DNA of 60,240 nucleotides. Source: Rubrivivax sp. GTDB taxonomy: Bacteria > Pseudomonadota > Gammaproteobacteria > Burkholderiales > Burkholderiaceae_C. The translations under genes and the position numbers were made by a program. This document shows positions 10,823-20,471 of the stretch, piece by piece (positions within the stretch are counted from its first letter, which is position 1; the number at the start of each line of letters is the position of its first letter). The notes under the pieces were generated by a model that was given only the letters and a program-made list of their open reading frames with translations, was not told the DNA's origin and did no database searches. The stretch covers positions 1-60,240 of the forward strand of contig JAHECD010000016.1 of NCBI GenBank assembly GCA_024641945.1. Reading direction: 5' to 3'.

Positions 10823-12079
10823 ATGATGTCGATGCCCCCCGCCGCACAGAACGCCGCCGTGCTTGCCGTCTTTGCGGTGGTGTACCTCGGCATGTTCCTC
10901 GGCGGGTTGCCCCGGTTGCGGCTGGACCGCACGGGTGTGGCGCTGCTGGGCGCGATCGCCGTCGTCGGGCTGGAGATCATGACGCCCGAGCAGGCGGCGC
11001 AGTCGATCCACCTGCCGACGATCCTTCTGCTCTTCTCGTTCATGGTCATCTCGGCGCAATTGCGGCTGGGCGGCTTCTATGGCGCATCGGCACGGTGGAT
11101 GACCGCGCTGGCGGTCCCGCCGACGACGTTGATGGGGGTGGTGATCGCCGGTTCGGCGCTGCTGTCCGCCGTCTTCACCAACGACATCGTCTGCCTGGCG
11201 ATGGCGCCCGTGCTGGCGCGGGCCTGCCTGCAACGCCGACTCGACCCGGTGCCCTATCTGCTGGGCCTGGCCTGCGCGAGCAATATCGGATCGGCGGCCA
11301 CGCTGATCGGCAACCCCCAGAACATGCTCATCGGGCAGGTGCTGCAACTCCCGTTCGGCGGCTACCTGCTCGAAGCCGCGGTGCCTGTGGCCTGCAGCCT
11401 GGTGGCGCTGTGGGTGCTTCTGTCCTGGCAGTTGCGGCGGGCGCCACCCGCGCCGTCGCCCTCCGCGCAGCAGCTGGCATCGCTGGATGCCGAAGTCATG
11501 CCACTCGACCGCTGGCAGGCAGCCAAGGGGCTGGCCGTGGCGCTGGCGCTGCTGGGCATCTTTCTGTTCACGGGCTGGCCCCACGACGTCTGTGCACTCG
11601 TCGGCGCGGGCATCCTGCTGCTGAGCCAGCGGTTCCACACCTCACGAGTCATGGCGCTGGTCGACTGGGAACTGCTGATCCTGTTCATCGGGCTGTTCGT
11701 CGTGAATCATGCGCTGGAGCTCAGCGGCGTCACGTCGCAGGCCGTGACCTGGCTGGCCGACAACGGCGTGCACCTGTCAGAGATGGGGCCGCTGTTCGGC
11801 GTGACGCTGTTGCTGAGCAACCTGGTGAGCAACGTGCCGGCGGTGATGCTGCTCTTGCCCTCCGCCCATGGCGCCCATGCCGGGCCCACGCTGGCCCTCG
11901 TCAGCACGCTCGCGGGCAACTTGCTGATCGTGGGGTCGCTCGCCAACATCATCGTCGTCGACGCGGCCCGGCGCGGCGGCATCGACATCGAATGGCGCCG
12001 CCACGCGCGTACCGGCGTGCCGGTCACGCTGGTCACGCTCGGCATCACCGCAACCTGGCTCGCCTGGCGGGCCACCTGA
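10823..12079 (+). CDS. SLC13 / ArsB-NhaD (ion transporter superfamily) permease, YbiR-like
   Basis: 418 residues, about eleven membrane helices. The hallmark is a pair of re-entrant motifs: [19 protein letters not shown] near the middle and [17 protein letters not shown] near the C-terminus, as in the ArsB/NhaD and divalent-anion transporter group. Overall it resembles the SLC13-type permease YbiR of E. coli. ATG 10823 begins MMSM, so 10826 and 10832 are possible starts. The substrate is unknown. def follows 23 bases downstream on the same strand and may share the transcript. Confidence 0.85.
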   Translation: MMSMPPAAQNAAVLAVFAVVYLGMFLGGLPRLRLDRTGVALLGAIAVVGLEIMTPEQAAQSIHLPTILLLFSFMVISAQLRLGGFYGASARWMTALAVPPTTLMGVVIAGSALLSAVFTNDIVCLAMAPVLARACLQRRLDPVPYLLGLACASNIGSAATLIGNPQNMLIGQVLQLPFGGYLLEAAVPVACSLVALWVLLSWQLRRAPPAPSPSAQQLASLDAEVMPLDRWQAAKGLAVALALLGIFLFTGWPHDVCALVGAGILLLSQRFHTSRVMALVDWELLILFIGLFVVNHALELSGVTSQAVTWLADNGVHLSEMGPLFGVTLLLSNLVSNVPAVMLLLPSAHGAHAGPTLALVSTLAGNLLIVGSLANIIVVDAARRGGIDIEWRRHARTGVPVTLVTLGITATWLAWRAT

Positions 12080-12102
12080 CCCTCGAAACGGAGCAAACCC
12101 CA

Positions 12103-12639
12103 GTGGCAGTACGAGAAATCCTCAAGATGGGCGACCCGCGATTGCTGCGCGTGGCGCCGCCGGTGCGCGAGTTCGACACCCCCGAACTGCACGCGCTGAT
12201 CGCCGACATGTTCGACACGATGGAGGCCGCGCAGGGCGCAGGGCTGGCCGCACCGCAGATCGGCGTGGACCTGCAACTGGTCATCTTCGGCTTCGCAAAG
12301 AACCAGCGTTATCCCGAGGCGCCCCCCGTCCCCATGACGGTGTTGATCAATCCGTCGATCGACGTGCTCGACGACGTGGTGGAGGAGGGTTGGGAGGGCT
12401 GCCTGTCGGTGCCGGGCCTGCGCGGCGTGGTGCCGCGCCACGCGCGCATCCGTTATCGGGGCTTCGACCCGTCCGGCCACCCGCTGGTGCGCGAGGCCGA
12501 CGGCTTTCATGCGCGCGTCGTGCAGCACGAGTGCGACCACCTGATCGGGCGCCTCTACCCCACGCGAATGACCGACCTCTCGAAGCTCGGCTTCACGAGC
12601 GTGCTGTTTCCGGATCTGGATCCGCTGGCGGACGATTGA
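12103..12639 (+). CDS. def: Peptide deformylase
   Basis: 178 residues, starting at GTG 12103 with GGAG 9 bases upstream; [15 protein letters not shown] is the usual deformylase N-terminus. It removes the N-formyl group from nascent proteins with a bound metal. The three family motifs are complete: [15 protein letters not shown] (metal ligand Cys100) and QHECDH (metal ligands His142 and His146, catalytic Glu143). It is not next to fmt, its common neighbour elsewhere; here it follows a transporter gene. Confidence 0.96.
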   Translation: MAVREILKMGDPRLLRVAPPVREFDTPELHALIADMFDTMEAAQGAGLAAPQIGVDLQLVIFGFAKNQRYPEAPPVPMTVLINPSIDVLDDVVEEGWEGCLSVPGLRGVVPRHARIRYRGFDPSGHPLVREADGFHARVVQHECDHLIGRLYPTRMTDLSKLGFTSVLFPDLDPLADD

Positions 12640-12862
12640 CTCTTCCAGCGGTGCTCTGAACAGGGCATATGTGGCCTGCCCCTAAGGAATAGTCTCGGTG
12701 TCCAGCGCGTTCCCGTGAGTCGTCAACCGCTCGCCTGCCTCAGCGCCGCGGATTTTCTTTACACGTGGAAACGTCGGCCGCTGCGGGCGCGATTGCGTTT
12801 GCATCAAGGGGGCACCGGATTGCTGGCACCATGGGGTGTGACGGTTGCCCGGGAGCCTGGAG

Positions 12863-14716
12863 ATGTTCATATTCGATCGGCGCAACCTGGCGCGCCTGGC
12901 TTTGTCCCTCGGGCTCGTTGCCGCGGCCCTGTCGGTGCAGGCGCAATCGACGGACGGACCCGGCCGCGTCGGCCGCTTGTCGCAGGTCGAGGGCAAGGTC
13001 TGGTTCTACGACACCGAGCAGGGCCAGTGGGTCGAAGGCCTGCGCAACCAACCGCTGACCGGCGGAGACCGCCTGTCGACCGAGCGCGGCGCACGCGCCG
13101 AGGTGCGCGTCGGCTCCACGGAGTTGCGCCTGGACGGCGACACGGAAATCGAGCTCGCGCGCGTCGACGACGACCGCATGGTGTTCCGCCTCGAGTCCGG
13201 CAGCCTGGCATTGCGGGTGCGTTCGAGCGAACTGGCGCGTGAGGCCGAGGTGCGCACCGATGAGGCGCGCATCGTTCCCGAAAGGGCGGGGCACTTCCGC
13301 ATCGACCGCGATGGGGAGATGACGCTCGTGTCCGCCTGGCGCGGTGCCGTCCGCGTCGACTCGCGCGACCAGCAGGTGCAAGTCGTCGCTGGCCGGCGTG
13401 TCGAATTCCACCGCGAGGGGCCCGACGCAACGACCGCGGTCACGTGGTCCTCGCCCGACAGGGACGCATTTTCCGATTGGGTTGCGCGCGACGAGCAGCG
13501 TGACGACCGCAGCGTCGCGCAGCGCTACGTGTCGCCAGAGATGACCGGCGCCGAGGACCTGGACCGCTATGGCCGCTGGGAGCGCCACCCCGAGTACGGC
13601 ATGGTCTGGGCGCCGCTCGCCGTGAGCATGGACTGGGCACCCTACCGCACCGGTCGGTGGACCTGGCACGCGCGGTGGGGATGGACCTGGGTCGACGAGC
13701 AGCCTTGGGGATTTGCGCCGTTCCACTACGGCCGCTGGGTCCCCTGGCGGGGACGCTGGGTGTGGTCACCCGGCGCCTACGTTGCTCGCCCGGTTTTTGC
13801 GCCTGCCCTCGTGGCCTGGGTCGGCGGGCCGAATGCCAGCTTCTCCATTTCGGTCGGCGGCTATTCGGGCCCGGCGGTCGGCTGGGTACCGCTGGCGCCG
13901 CGTGATGTCTACGTGCCGCCGTTCGCCTACAGCCCGCGCTACTACGAACGGGTCAACCGGCCGCACCGCGAATACCGTCCAAAAGTGCCCGCCGGGCCGG
14001 TGATGTACGGCAACAAGGGCGTGCCCGGCGCCGTGACCGTGGTGCCTTCCGACGTGCTCGTGCGGCATCAACCCGTCGCGCCCCGGGTCGTGCGCGACCG
14101 TGACACCGAGCGTGATTTCGGGCGCCAACCCTTCCGTCACGAGAACCCCGTCGCGCAGCCTGGCCGGCAGGGCTCACCCCGCGTGATGCCGGTGCCTGGG
14201 GGCGCGGAGCCCGTGCGTGTGGCACCTGCGCCCGGTCGCGATACGGCCGGGCCGCGTCGGCCGTTCGTCGAGCGTCGCGAGAAGGAGCGGGAGAGGGAGC
14301 GCGTCGAGCCGGTGGCAGCACCGCGTGCGGTGCCGCAGCAGGTCGGACCCGTGCCGCAGGCGCCGGCCGTGCGGGTCGCTCCGCAGCGTCGCGAGGCGCC
14401 TGCGCCGGCACGTCCAAGGCCAGCACCTGCCCCGGTTCCTGCGCCGGCACCTGCCGCAGCGGAGCCGCCGCGTGCAGAACCGCAGCGTGTCGACCCGACG
14501 CCGTCACCCCGCGAAAATCGCGACCGCGGCAACGTTCGCGAACGCGACCAGCGCAGTCAGCGGCCGCCACAACCAAACACCAACGCGTCTGCGCGCGCCG
14601 CTGTACCGCCGCCCGAAGCTCGGCGCCTGCACGAGCCCACGATCATGCGCCGCGAGAACCGCGGTCAAGACGCCGACGCGCGCCAGAACCAACGCGAACG
14701 GCAGAACGCCGTCTGA
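12863..14716 (+). CDS. Secreted FecR-domain / DUF6600 protein with proline-arginine-rich tail
   Basis: 617 residues. ATG 12863 is preferred over TTG 12845 because GGGAG sits 7 bases before it and a clean signal peptide (about 28 residues, cleavage near VQAQ) follows. Residues about 38-190 form a FecR-like beta domain (GRLSQVEGKVWFYD ... WRGAVRVDSRDQQVQVVAG). Residues about 230-370 are Trp/Tyr-rich with repeats such as GRWTWHARWGWTW and WVPWRGRWVWSPG, typical of DUF6600. The last about 220 residues are low-complexity Pro/Arg/Ala/Glu and probably disordered. No anti-sigma transmembrane helix is visible, so this is not a classical FecR regulator. The protein should act in the periplasm or outside; its function is unknown. 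Confidence 0.8.
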   Translation: MFIFDRRNLARLALSLGLVAAALSVQAQSTDGPGRVGRLSQVEGKVWFYDTEQGQWVEGLRNQPLTGGDRLSTERGARAEVRVGSTELRLDGDTEIELARVDDDRMVFRLESGSLALRVRSSELAREAEVRTDEARIVPERAGHFRIDRDGEMTLVSAWRGAVRVDSRDQQVQVVAGRRVEFHREGPDATTAVTWSSPDRDAFSDWVARDEQRDDRSVAQRYVSPEMTGAEDLDRYGRWERHPEYGMVWAPLAVSMDWAPYRTGRWTWHARWGWTWVDEQPWGFAPFHYGRWVPWRGRWVWSPGAYVARPVFAPALVAWVGGPNASFSISVGGYSGPAVGWVPLAPRDVYVPPFAYSPRYYERVNRPHREYRPKVPAGPVMYGNKGVPGAVTVVPSDVLVRHQPVAPRVVRDRDTERDFGRQPFRHENPVAQPGRQGSPRVMPVPGGAEPVRVAPAPGRDTAGPRRPFVERREKERERERVEPVAAPRAVPQQVGPVPQAPAVRVAPQRREAPAPARPRPAPAPVPAPAPAAAEPPRAEPQRVDPTPSPRENRDRGNVRERDQRSQRPPQPNTNASARAAVPPPEARRLHEPTIMRRENRGQDADARQNQRERQNAV

Positions 14717-14764
14717 ACTGCGCGGGCCTCGCTTGCAATGCGGTGGGCCGATCAGGCCTCGGCG

Positions 14765-15436
14765 CTACTTTCCAAGCAGCGGCAGCAGCACCGGCCACAC
14801 GTTTTCGAGGATGCGGGGATGGGCCTTGGCCACGGGATGGATGCGGTCGGGCTGGAACAATGCGTCCGCATCGGGCGCGTTGGCCACGCCTTCCAGCAAG
14901 AACGGCACGAGCGACACACGTTCGCTCTTGGCCACCGCCCCGAAGAGCGCGGCGAAGTCGTCGCCGTACTTGCGGCCGTAGTTCGGCGGCACCTGCATGC
15001 CGGCCACCACCACCCGGGCGCCCGCGGCCTTGGCAGCACGGACCATGGTCACGAGGTTGTCGTGTGTCATCTTGAGGGGAAGGCCACGCAACGCGTCGTT
15101 GCCGCCGAGCTCGATGATCGCCACCGCGGGCTTGTGCTGCGAAAGCAGCGCGGCAATGCGCGAACGTCCGCCCGACGTCGTATCGCCGCTGATGCTGGCG
15201 TTGACGACGCGTGCAGCGACCTTCTCGCGCTCGAGCCGCTGTTCGAGCAGTGCCACCCAGCCACTGCCGCGAGGGAGCCCATATTCCGCCGACAGGCTGT
15301 CGCCGACGACAAGGACAACCGGTGCCGATGACCCCGCAGTGCCGGCGGTTGCGCCGGTTGCCGCGGCGCACGACAGCAGCAGGGCGCTACAGTGCAGCAG
15401 CCATTTGCGGCGCGCCGCGTCGACATCACTCCGCAT
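14765..15436 (-). CDS. tesA: Periplasmic GDSL esterase / acyl-CoA thioesterase I (TesA-like arylesterase)
   Basis: 223 residues from ATG 15436; upstream ATGs at 15442-15451 would overlap ybbA further. The signal peptide covers about the first 35 residues. SGNH-hydrolase blocks are present: GDSLSAEYG (block I, catalytic Ser), GDTTSGG (block II), GGNDALRG (block III) and DRIHP (block V, catalytic Asp and His). It hydrolyses acyl esters and thioesters in the periplasm. The CAT complement of its start codon overlaps the ATG of ybbA in the four bases CATG, a tight head-to-head arrangement also known for E. coli tesA-ybbA. Confidence 0.9.
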   Translation of the reverse strand: MRSDVDAARRKWLLHCSALLLSCAAATGATAGTAGSSAPVVLVVGDSLSAEYGLPRGSGWVALLEQRLEREKVAARVVNASISGDTTSGGRSRIAALLSQHKPAVAIIELGGNDALRGLPLKMTHDNLVTMVRAAKAAGARVVVAGMQVPPNYGRKYGDDFAALFGAVAKSERVSLVPFLLEGVANAPDADALFQPDRIHPVAKAHPRILENVWPVLLPLLGK

Positions 15437-16106
15437 GACCATTCCCATCATTGCCGTTCAACGCCTCACCAAGCAGGTGGTCGACTCTACCGGCACGTTG
15501 ACGATCCTCCATGACATCGACTTTGCGCTGAAGGCTCGCGAATCCGCGGCCATCGTCGGCGCATCCGGCTCGGGCAAGAGCACCTTGCTGTCCATCGTCG
15601 CGGGGCTCGATACCCCGACATCGGGCACCGTATTGCTCGATGGCGAGGATCTCTTCATGCTCGACGAGGACCAGCGTGCGGCGCTGCGGGCGCAGAAGGT
15701 GGGATTCGTCTTCCAGAGTTTCCAGCTGCTGGCCAACCTGACCGCGCTCGAGAACGTGATGCTTCCGCTGGAACTGCAGGGCCGAAGCGACGCGCGCACC
15801 CATGCCACGGAGATGCTGCGGCGCGTGGGTTTGGGCGAGCGGCTGCGGCACTATCCCAAGGTGCTGTCGGGCGGCGAGCAGCAGCGTGTGGCGCTCGCGC
15901 GAGCCTTCGTGGTCCGACCGGCGCTGCTGCTGGCCGACGAGCCGACGGGCAGCCTCGATTTCGCCACCGGTGAGACGGTGATGGCCCTGATGTTCGAGAT
16001 GAACCGCGAGGCGGGCACCACGCTGGTTCTGGTCACGCACGACACGGCGATCGCGTCGCGCTGCGACCGCCAGCTTCATATCGAAGCTGGGCGGTTGCTG
16101 GCGTGA
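15435..16106 (+). CDS. ybbA: ABC transporter ATP-binding protein, YbbA (LolD/MacB family)
   Basis: 223 residues. Walker A GASGSGKST, Q-loop VFQSFQLL, signature LSGGEQQR, Walker B LLLADEPTG and switch His in VTHD are intact, so it should hydrolyse ATP. The family energises FtsX-like permeases that move lipids or large substrates at the inner membrane. In E. coli ybbA is followed by the permease gene ybbP. Here the next gene is on the opposite strand and is unrelated, so the partner permease is missing from this locus. The start codon overlaps that of tesA, so the ribosome binding sites of both genes lie inside each other's coding sequence. Confidence 0.9.
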   Translation: MTIPIIAVQRLTKQVVDSTGTLTILHDIDFALKARESAAIVGASGSGKSTLLSIVAGLDTPTSGTVLLDGEDLFMLDEDQRAALRAQKVGFVFQSFQLLANLTALENVMLPLELQGRSDARTHATEMLRRVGLGERLRHYPKVLSGGEQQRVALARAFVVRPALLLADEPTGSLDFATGETVMALMFEMNREAGTTLVLVTHDTAIASRCDRQLHIEAGRLLA

Positions 16107-16128
16107 GCCACGGCACGCGGGCCGTGGC
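16107..16128. terminator. Hairpin in the convergent gap between ybbA and the parvulin gene
   Basis: Perfect 8-bp stem GCCACGGC (16107-16114) with GCCGTGGC (16121-16128) and a 6-base loop. It is flanked by a further short inverted repeat, GTGAG/CTCAC, that takes in the ybbA stop codon. It fills the 28-base gap between two convergent genes and probably ends both transcripts, although no T-run follows on either strand. Confidence 0.5.
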
Positions 16129-16134
16129 CGGGCC

Positions 16135-16935
16135 TCACTGGCTGAACTTGTAGTCGGTCTTGGCCGACTTGCGCAGGCTTTCCTGGTACTCCTGCAGCTT
16201 GGCCTGTTCCATGCGCTGCTTGAGCTGGCCCTTGACCTCGTCGAAGGGCGGAAACTGCGCCTCGCGGGTATCGTCGAGGCGGATGATGTGGTACCCGAAC
16301 TGGCTCTTGACGGGCGTATCGGTCATCTCGCCCTTCTTCAGCTTGACCATGGCCTGGCCGAACTCCGGGACGTAGGAATCGGGCTTCGCAAAGTCGAGAT
16401 CACCGCCGCGCTCGCCGGACCCGGGGTCCTTGGAATTCTTCTTGGCCAGGTCCTCGAACTTGGCCCCGCCCTTGATCTGGGCGATCAGAGCCTTCGCCTC
16501 GTCTTCCTTCTCGACAAGGATGTGGCGGGCGCGGTATTCGGTGCCCGTGGACTGGGCCTTGAACTTGTCGTACTCGACCTTGGCCGACTCGTCGGTGATC
16601 GGGTTCTTCTTCTTGTAGTCCTCGAACAGTTCGCGGATCAGGATGCTCTGGCGAGCGAGTTCCATCTGGGCGCGGTAGTCCGCGCTGGCGGAGATGCCTT
16701 TGCGCTCGGCTTCCTGCGCAAAGATCTCTCGCAGCACGACCTGGTCTTTGGCTTGCTGTTCCGCGCCGGGAGGCAGTTGCTGGCCGGACCGTGCGGCCTG
16801 CTGCAGCAGCAGGTCGACGCGCGACTTGGGTACCGGCTTGCCGTTCACGACGGCCACGTTCTGGGCCGCGGCCACGAGGGGCAGCAGTACGGCGGCGGCG
16901 GCGAGCGAACGCACGACAAAGGAAGATTGCTTCAT
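16135..16935 (-). CDS. Parvulin-type peptidyl-prolyl cis-trans isomerase, periplasmic (PpiC/PrsA-like)
   Basis: 266 residues from ATG 16935; the longer reading from 17025 lacks a signal peptide at its start. The signal peptide ends near LVAAAQ. An N-terminal SurA-like chaperone helix region (about 25-130) precedes the rotamase domain (about 135-230) with ARHILVEKEDEA, GGDLDFAKPDSYVPEFGQA and SQFGYHIIRLDD. It should assist folding of secreted or outer-membrane proteins. bolA lies 86 bases upstream on the same strand, so co-transcription with bolA-yciB is likely, as in many betaproteobacteria. Confidence 0.92.
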   Translation of the reverse strand: MKQSSFVVRSLAAAAVLLPLVAAAQNVAVVNGKPVPKSRVDLLLQQAARSGQQLPPGAEQQAKDQVVLREIFAQEAERKGISASADYRAQMELARQSILIRELFEDYKKKNPITDESAKVEYDKFKAQSTGTEYRARHILVEKEDEAKALIAQIKGGAKFEDLAKKNSKDPGSGERGGDLDFAKPDSYVPEFGQAMVKLKKGEMTDTPVKSQFGYHIIRLDDTREAQFPPFDEVKGQLKQRMEQAKLQEYQESLRKSAKTDYKFSQ

Positions 16936-17021
16936 GGTCAGGGGGCTTTCAACGAAAGGGCCACCCGTCAGCGCGGGTGGATGGGGCAAACGGGAGCTGC
17001 CAGAGGCCGAAGAACGTGTGG

Positions 17022-17303
17022 TCAACGCTCGTCCGGAGTGCGGGCCTCGATGGCCAGCGCGTGGATGCCGCGGGGCATCAGCGACGCCAAGGCATCATAG
17101 ACGAGGCGGTGCCGGCCGACGCGCCCGATCCCGGCAAAATGGGCGCTGCAAATGGTGACTGAAAAATGCCGCCCCTCGCGCGCGCCCGCATGGCCGGCGT
17201 GAAGATGGCTGTCGTCCTGGACGGCCAGCGAAAGCGGATCCAGAGCGCGCGTCAGCGCCGTTTCGATGTCGCCCGCGCTCACGCCATGGTGCACCGTCGT
17301 CAA
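17022..17303 (-). CDS. bolA: BolA family protein
   Basis: 93 residues. I place the start at TTG 17303: it overlaps the yciB stop in TTGA and has GGAG 5 bases upstream, while the later GTG codons lack one. The body (DDSHLHAGHAG, FAGIGRVGRHRLVYDAL, GIHALAIEARTP) shows the BolA fold with the conserved His/Cys region (TICSAHFAG). BolA proteins act with monothiol glutaredoxins on Fe-S cluster and iron regulation. The four-base overlap suggests translational coupling to yciB. Confidence 0.88.
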   Translation of the reverse strand: MTTVHHGVSAGDIETALTRALDPLSLAVQDDSHLHAGHAGAREGRHFSVTICSAHFAGIGRVGRHRLVYDALASLMPRGIHALAIEARTPDER

Positions 17304-17947
17304 GTGGTCTCCTTCGGCGCATCGGCGGACGCGTCGTCCTTCATGTAGCGACCGAGGTACAGGCCCTGGGCCACGGTAAAGACCAGCATCAGACCCATCG
17401 CGCCGAACAGCTTGAAATTGACCCACGTGTCGGTGGAGAAGTTGAAGGCGACCCAGAGATTCACGAAGCCCATGATGCCGAAGAAAGCGATCCACGCGAA
17501 GTTGAGCCGATGCCAGACCTTCAGCGGCAATTCGAACTGCTCGCCGAGCAACGTGCGCAGGAGGTTCTTTCCGAACAGCAGCGGACTGAGCCAGAACGAC
17601 AGGCCCATCGCCCAATAGAGGATGCTCGGTTTCCACTTGATGAATGTTTCGCTGTGGAAGTAGATCGTCAGCCCGCCGAGGACCACGACGAGCACCAGGC
17701 TCACCCAGAGCATCGTGTCCACCTTGCGCCCACGCAGCTTGAGCCAGGCTACCTGGGCCATCGTCGCGATGATGACAACGACGGTCGCCAGAAGCACCGG
17801 CGCCTCGTCCTGGCCCACGGTGCCACCCGCTACGAGAAATCCGAATTGGCTCGACGCAAAGGAAGACGCCCATGCCTTGTGCGCCTCCGAGTACTTGAAC
17901 GCGGCGAAGAACAGGATGATCGGCAGAAAATCTAAGAACAGCTTCAT
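17300..17947 (-). CDS. yciB: Intracellular septation protein A / inner membrane protein YciB
   Basis: 215 residues starting MKLFLDFLPIILFFAAFK, which matches the family's conserved start. Five to six membrane helices follow, with the family features WKPSILYW, FGKNLLRTLLGEQFELP and WHRLNFAW. It is an inner-membrane protein linked to envelope integrity and division. It heads a group yciB-bolA-parvulin, a common betaproteobacterial order. A 72-base gap separates it from msrB, which lies on the same strand upstream. Confidence 0.94.
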   Translation of the reverse strand: MKLFLDFLPIILFFAAFKYSEAHKAWASSFASSQFGFLVAGGTVGQDEAPVLLATVVVIIATMAQVAWLKLRGRKVDTMLWVSLVLVVVLGGLTIYFHSETFIKWKPSILYWAMGLSFWLSPLLFGKNLLRTLLGEQFELPLKVWHRLNFAWIAFFGIMGFVNLWVAFNFSTDTWVNFKLFGAMGLMLVFTVAQGLYLGRYMKDDASADAPKETT

Positions 17948-18019
17948 GTGCCGGCGGTTGACGCAACTAAAGACGTTCTCGCGGGCCTTGCGGGAACGAA
18001 GCGTTGGATTGTGCCGTCT

Positions 18020-18463
18020 TCAGGGGCGGGGCTTGAAGTCGATGGCGGCGGAGTTGATGCAAAACCTTTCGCCGGTGGGTTGCGGGCCATCCTCGAAGAC
18101 ATGGCCGAGGTGCGTCCCGCACTGGTTGCAGCGCACCTCCACGCGCACCATGCCGTGTGTCTCGTCGCGCACACGCTCGACCACCTCGCTGTTGATCGGC
18201 TGCCAGTAGCTGGGCCAGCCACAGCCGGCGTCGAACTTCGTGCCGGCCTCGAACAGCGGCGTGCCACAACCGACGCAGTTGTAGACGCCCGCTTCGAAGT
18301 GGTCCCAGTACTTGCCACTGAACGGGCGTTCGGTGGCGGCATGGCGTGCCACCTGGTACTGCATGGGGTCGAGTTCTGCGCGCCACTGCTCGTCGGTCTT
18401 GTGGACCGGGTAGCGGTCGTCGTCGTGGGCGTGGGGCGGCAGGTTGCGTTGGAGCGGGCTCAT
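18020..18463 (-). CDS. msrB: Peptide methionine (R)-S-oxide reductase MsrB
   Basis: 147 residues from ATG 18463, the first Met before the conserved body ([20 protein letters not shown]). It reduces the R form of methionine sulfoxide in oxidised proteins. Two CxxC pairs (CVGC and CNQC) form the structural zinc site, and the catalytic Cys is residue 135 in [11 protein letters not shown]. There is no signal peptide, so it is cytoplasmic. It stands alone, without msrA, and is divergent from the acyl-CoA ligase gene across 271 bases. Confidence 0.95.
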   Translation of the reverse strand: MSPLQRNLPPHAHDDDRYPVHKTDEQWRAELDPMQYQVARHAATERPFSGKYWDHFEAGVYNCVGCGTPLFEAGTKFDAGCGWPSYWQPINSEVVERVRDETHGMVRVEVRCNQCGTHLGHVFEDGPQPTGERFCINSAAIDFKPRP

Positions 18464-18734
18464 GGCAAACGGTTGGCTTGGCGAGGTGCACCTGGTGGGT
18501 GCGGGCGTGGGTTCCGTCAGCCGGCTTGGATCGGCGGACGGCGTGGTTGGTTCCAACGCCCGAACTCCGGGCACGACAGGGCTTTCACCAGCATGGCACC
18601 GCGAAATTCGCCGCGGCGCCGCTGTAAGCTTGTTGCATACGGCACTTCGACGATTGTCGGCGTTCGGTGCCATCCGTGACCGTGGCGGGGACAAATCATT
18701 CGGTACCCGCCATTTCGATAACAGGAGTACGCCC

Positions 18735-20360
18735 ATGCTTGGATTGATGCAGGACCAGCCATTGATGATCTCGTCGCTGATCGAGTTCGCGGCCAGGCAC
18801 CACGGCGAGGCGGAAATCGTATCCCGCCGGGTCGAAGGCGATCTGCACCGCTATACGTACGCCGAATCGGCGGCGCGGGCTCGAAAGGTGGCAAATGCAC
18901 TGGACCGCCTGGGCCTGGCGTTCAGCGACCGCGTGGCGACGCTGGCCTGGAATGGATACCGCCACTTCGAGCTGTACTACGGCATCTGCGGCAGCGGCCG
19001 CGTGGTGCACACGATCAATCCGCGCCTGGTGCCCGAGCAGGTGGCATGGATCGCCAACCATGCCGAGGACCAGGTGCTTTGCTTCGACATGACGTTTCTG
19101 CCGATCGTCAAGGCCATCTGGTCCAAGTGCACGACGGTCAAACACTGGATCGCCATGTGCGACGCCGACAAGCTGCCGTCCGACACCGGCATCCCCGGAC
19201 TGCGCGCCTATGAAGACTGGATTGCCGGCGAGAGCGACGCCTACGCGTGGCCCGAGTTCGACGAGCGCAGCGCGGCGGCGCTCTGCTATACGAGCGGCAC
19301 CACGGGCAACCCCAAGGGCGCGCTGTACAGCCACCGCTCGACGCTCCTGCATGCGTACGGCGGCGCGCTGCCCGATGCACTCAACCTGTCCGCGCGTGAC
19401 AGCATCCTGCCCGTCGTGCCGATGTTCCACGTCAATGCCTGGGGGCTGCCGTATGTCGCTGCCATGACAGGTGCCAAGCTGGTTTTCCCGGGTGCGGCGC
19501 TCGATGGCAAGTCGGTCTACGAACTGATCGAGAGCGAGCGCGTGACGATGGCCGCCGGCGTGCCGACGGTCTGGCTCGGCCTGCTCGGCCACATGGGGCA
19601 GAACAAACTGCGCTTCTCGACGTTGACACGCACGGTGATCGGCGGGTCGGCCTGCCCGCCGGCCATGATTCGCAGCTTCAAGGACGAATACGGCGTCACC
19701 GTGCTGCACGCCTGGGGCATGACCGAGATGTCGCCGCTGGGCACCGTGTGCAACCTCAAGCTCGCGCAGACGAAATGGCCCGCCGAAGAACAGTTGGGCG
19801 TGCTGCTCAAGCAGGGGCGCGCCGTCTTCGGTGTCGAGATGAAGATCGTCGACCCCGAGGGCAACGAACTCCCCTGGGACGGCAAGACGAGTGGCGACCT
19901 GCTGGTCAAGGGGCCGTGGATCATTTCGGGCTACTTCAAGGGCGAGGGGGGCGATCCGCTGGTCGATGGATGGTTCCCCACCGGCGACGTGGCGACGATC
20001 GATGCTCAGGGTTTCTTGCAGATCACCGACCGCAGCAAGGACGTCATCAAGTCCGGCGGCGAATGGATCAGTTCGATCGACGTCGAGAACATCGCGATGG
20101 CGCACCCGGCCGTCGCCATGGCGGCGTGCATCTCGGTTCCCCATCCCAAGTGGGACGAGCGGCCATTGCTGGTGGTCATGAAAAAACCAGGCGCTGCCGT
20201 CACTCGTGAAGAAATGCTCGGTTTCTACGAGGGCAAGATCGCCAAGTGGCAGATTCCGGACGACGTGGTTTTTGTCGATTCGATCCCGCTCGGAGCGACC
20301 GGAAAGATGCAGAAGATCAAGCTGCGCGAGCAATTCAAGGATTTCAAGCTGCCCGGTTGA
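18735..20360 (+). CDS. Acyl-CoA ligase (AMP-forming; medium/long-chain or methylthiopropionate-CoA ligase family)
   Basis: 541 residues; AGGAG at 18723-18727 lies 7 bases before ATG 18735. ANL-superfamily motifs are in order: [12 protein letters not shown] (ATP P-loop), [11 protein letters not shown] (ribose-binding Asp), [13 protein letters not shown] (hinge) and the C-terminal Lys in [10 protein letters not shown]. It activates a carboxylic acid to its CoA thioester through an acyl-AMP. Close relatives are often named 3-(methylthio)propionyl-CoA ligase, but specificity cannot be read here. It stands directly before the Liv-type importer, which suggests it activates the imported acid. Confidence 0.9.
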   Translation: MLGLMQDQPLMISSLIEFAARHHGEAEIVSRRVEGDLHRYTYAESAARARKVANALDRLGLAFSDRVATLAWNGYRHFELYYGICGSGRVVHTINPRLVPEQVAWIANHAEDQVLCFDMTFLPIVKAIWSKCTTVKHWIAMCDADKLPSDTGIPGLRAYEDWIAGESDAYAWPEFDERSAAALCYTSGTTGNPKGALYSHRSTLLHAYGGALPDALNLSARDSILPVVPMFHVNAWGLPYVAAMTGAKLVFPGAALDGKSVYELIESERVTMAAGVPTVWLGLLGHMGQNKLRFSTLTRTVIGGSACPPAMIRSFKDEYGVTVLHAWGMTEMSPLGTVCNLKLAQTKWPAEEQLGVLLKQGRAVFGVEMKIVDPEGNELPWDGKTSGDLLVKGPWIISGYFKGEGGDPLVDGWFPTGDVATIDAQGFLQITDRSKDVIKSGGEWISSIDVENIAMAHPAVAMAACISVPHPKWDERPLLVVMKKPGAAVTREEMLGFYEGKIAKWQIPDDVVFVDSIPLGATGKMQKIKLREQFKDFKLPG

Positions 20361-20471
20361 GCGCCCCGATTGTCGCTACGGAGACAAACGGCTTCGGGGT
20401 AGTCCCCGGTGCCGTCCGGTCGCGCTATCCAGTACTGTCCGCGGCGTTGTGGTGCATCGTTGGAGTTACTC

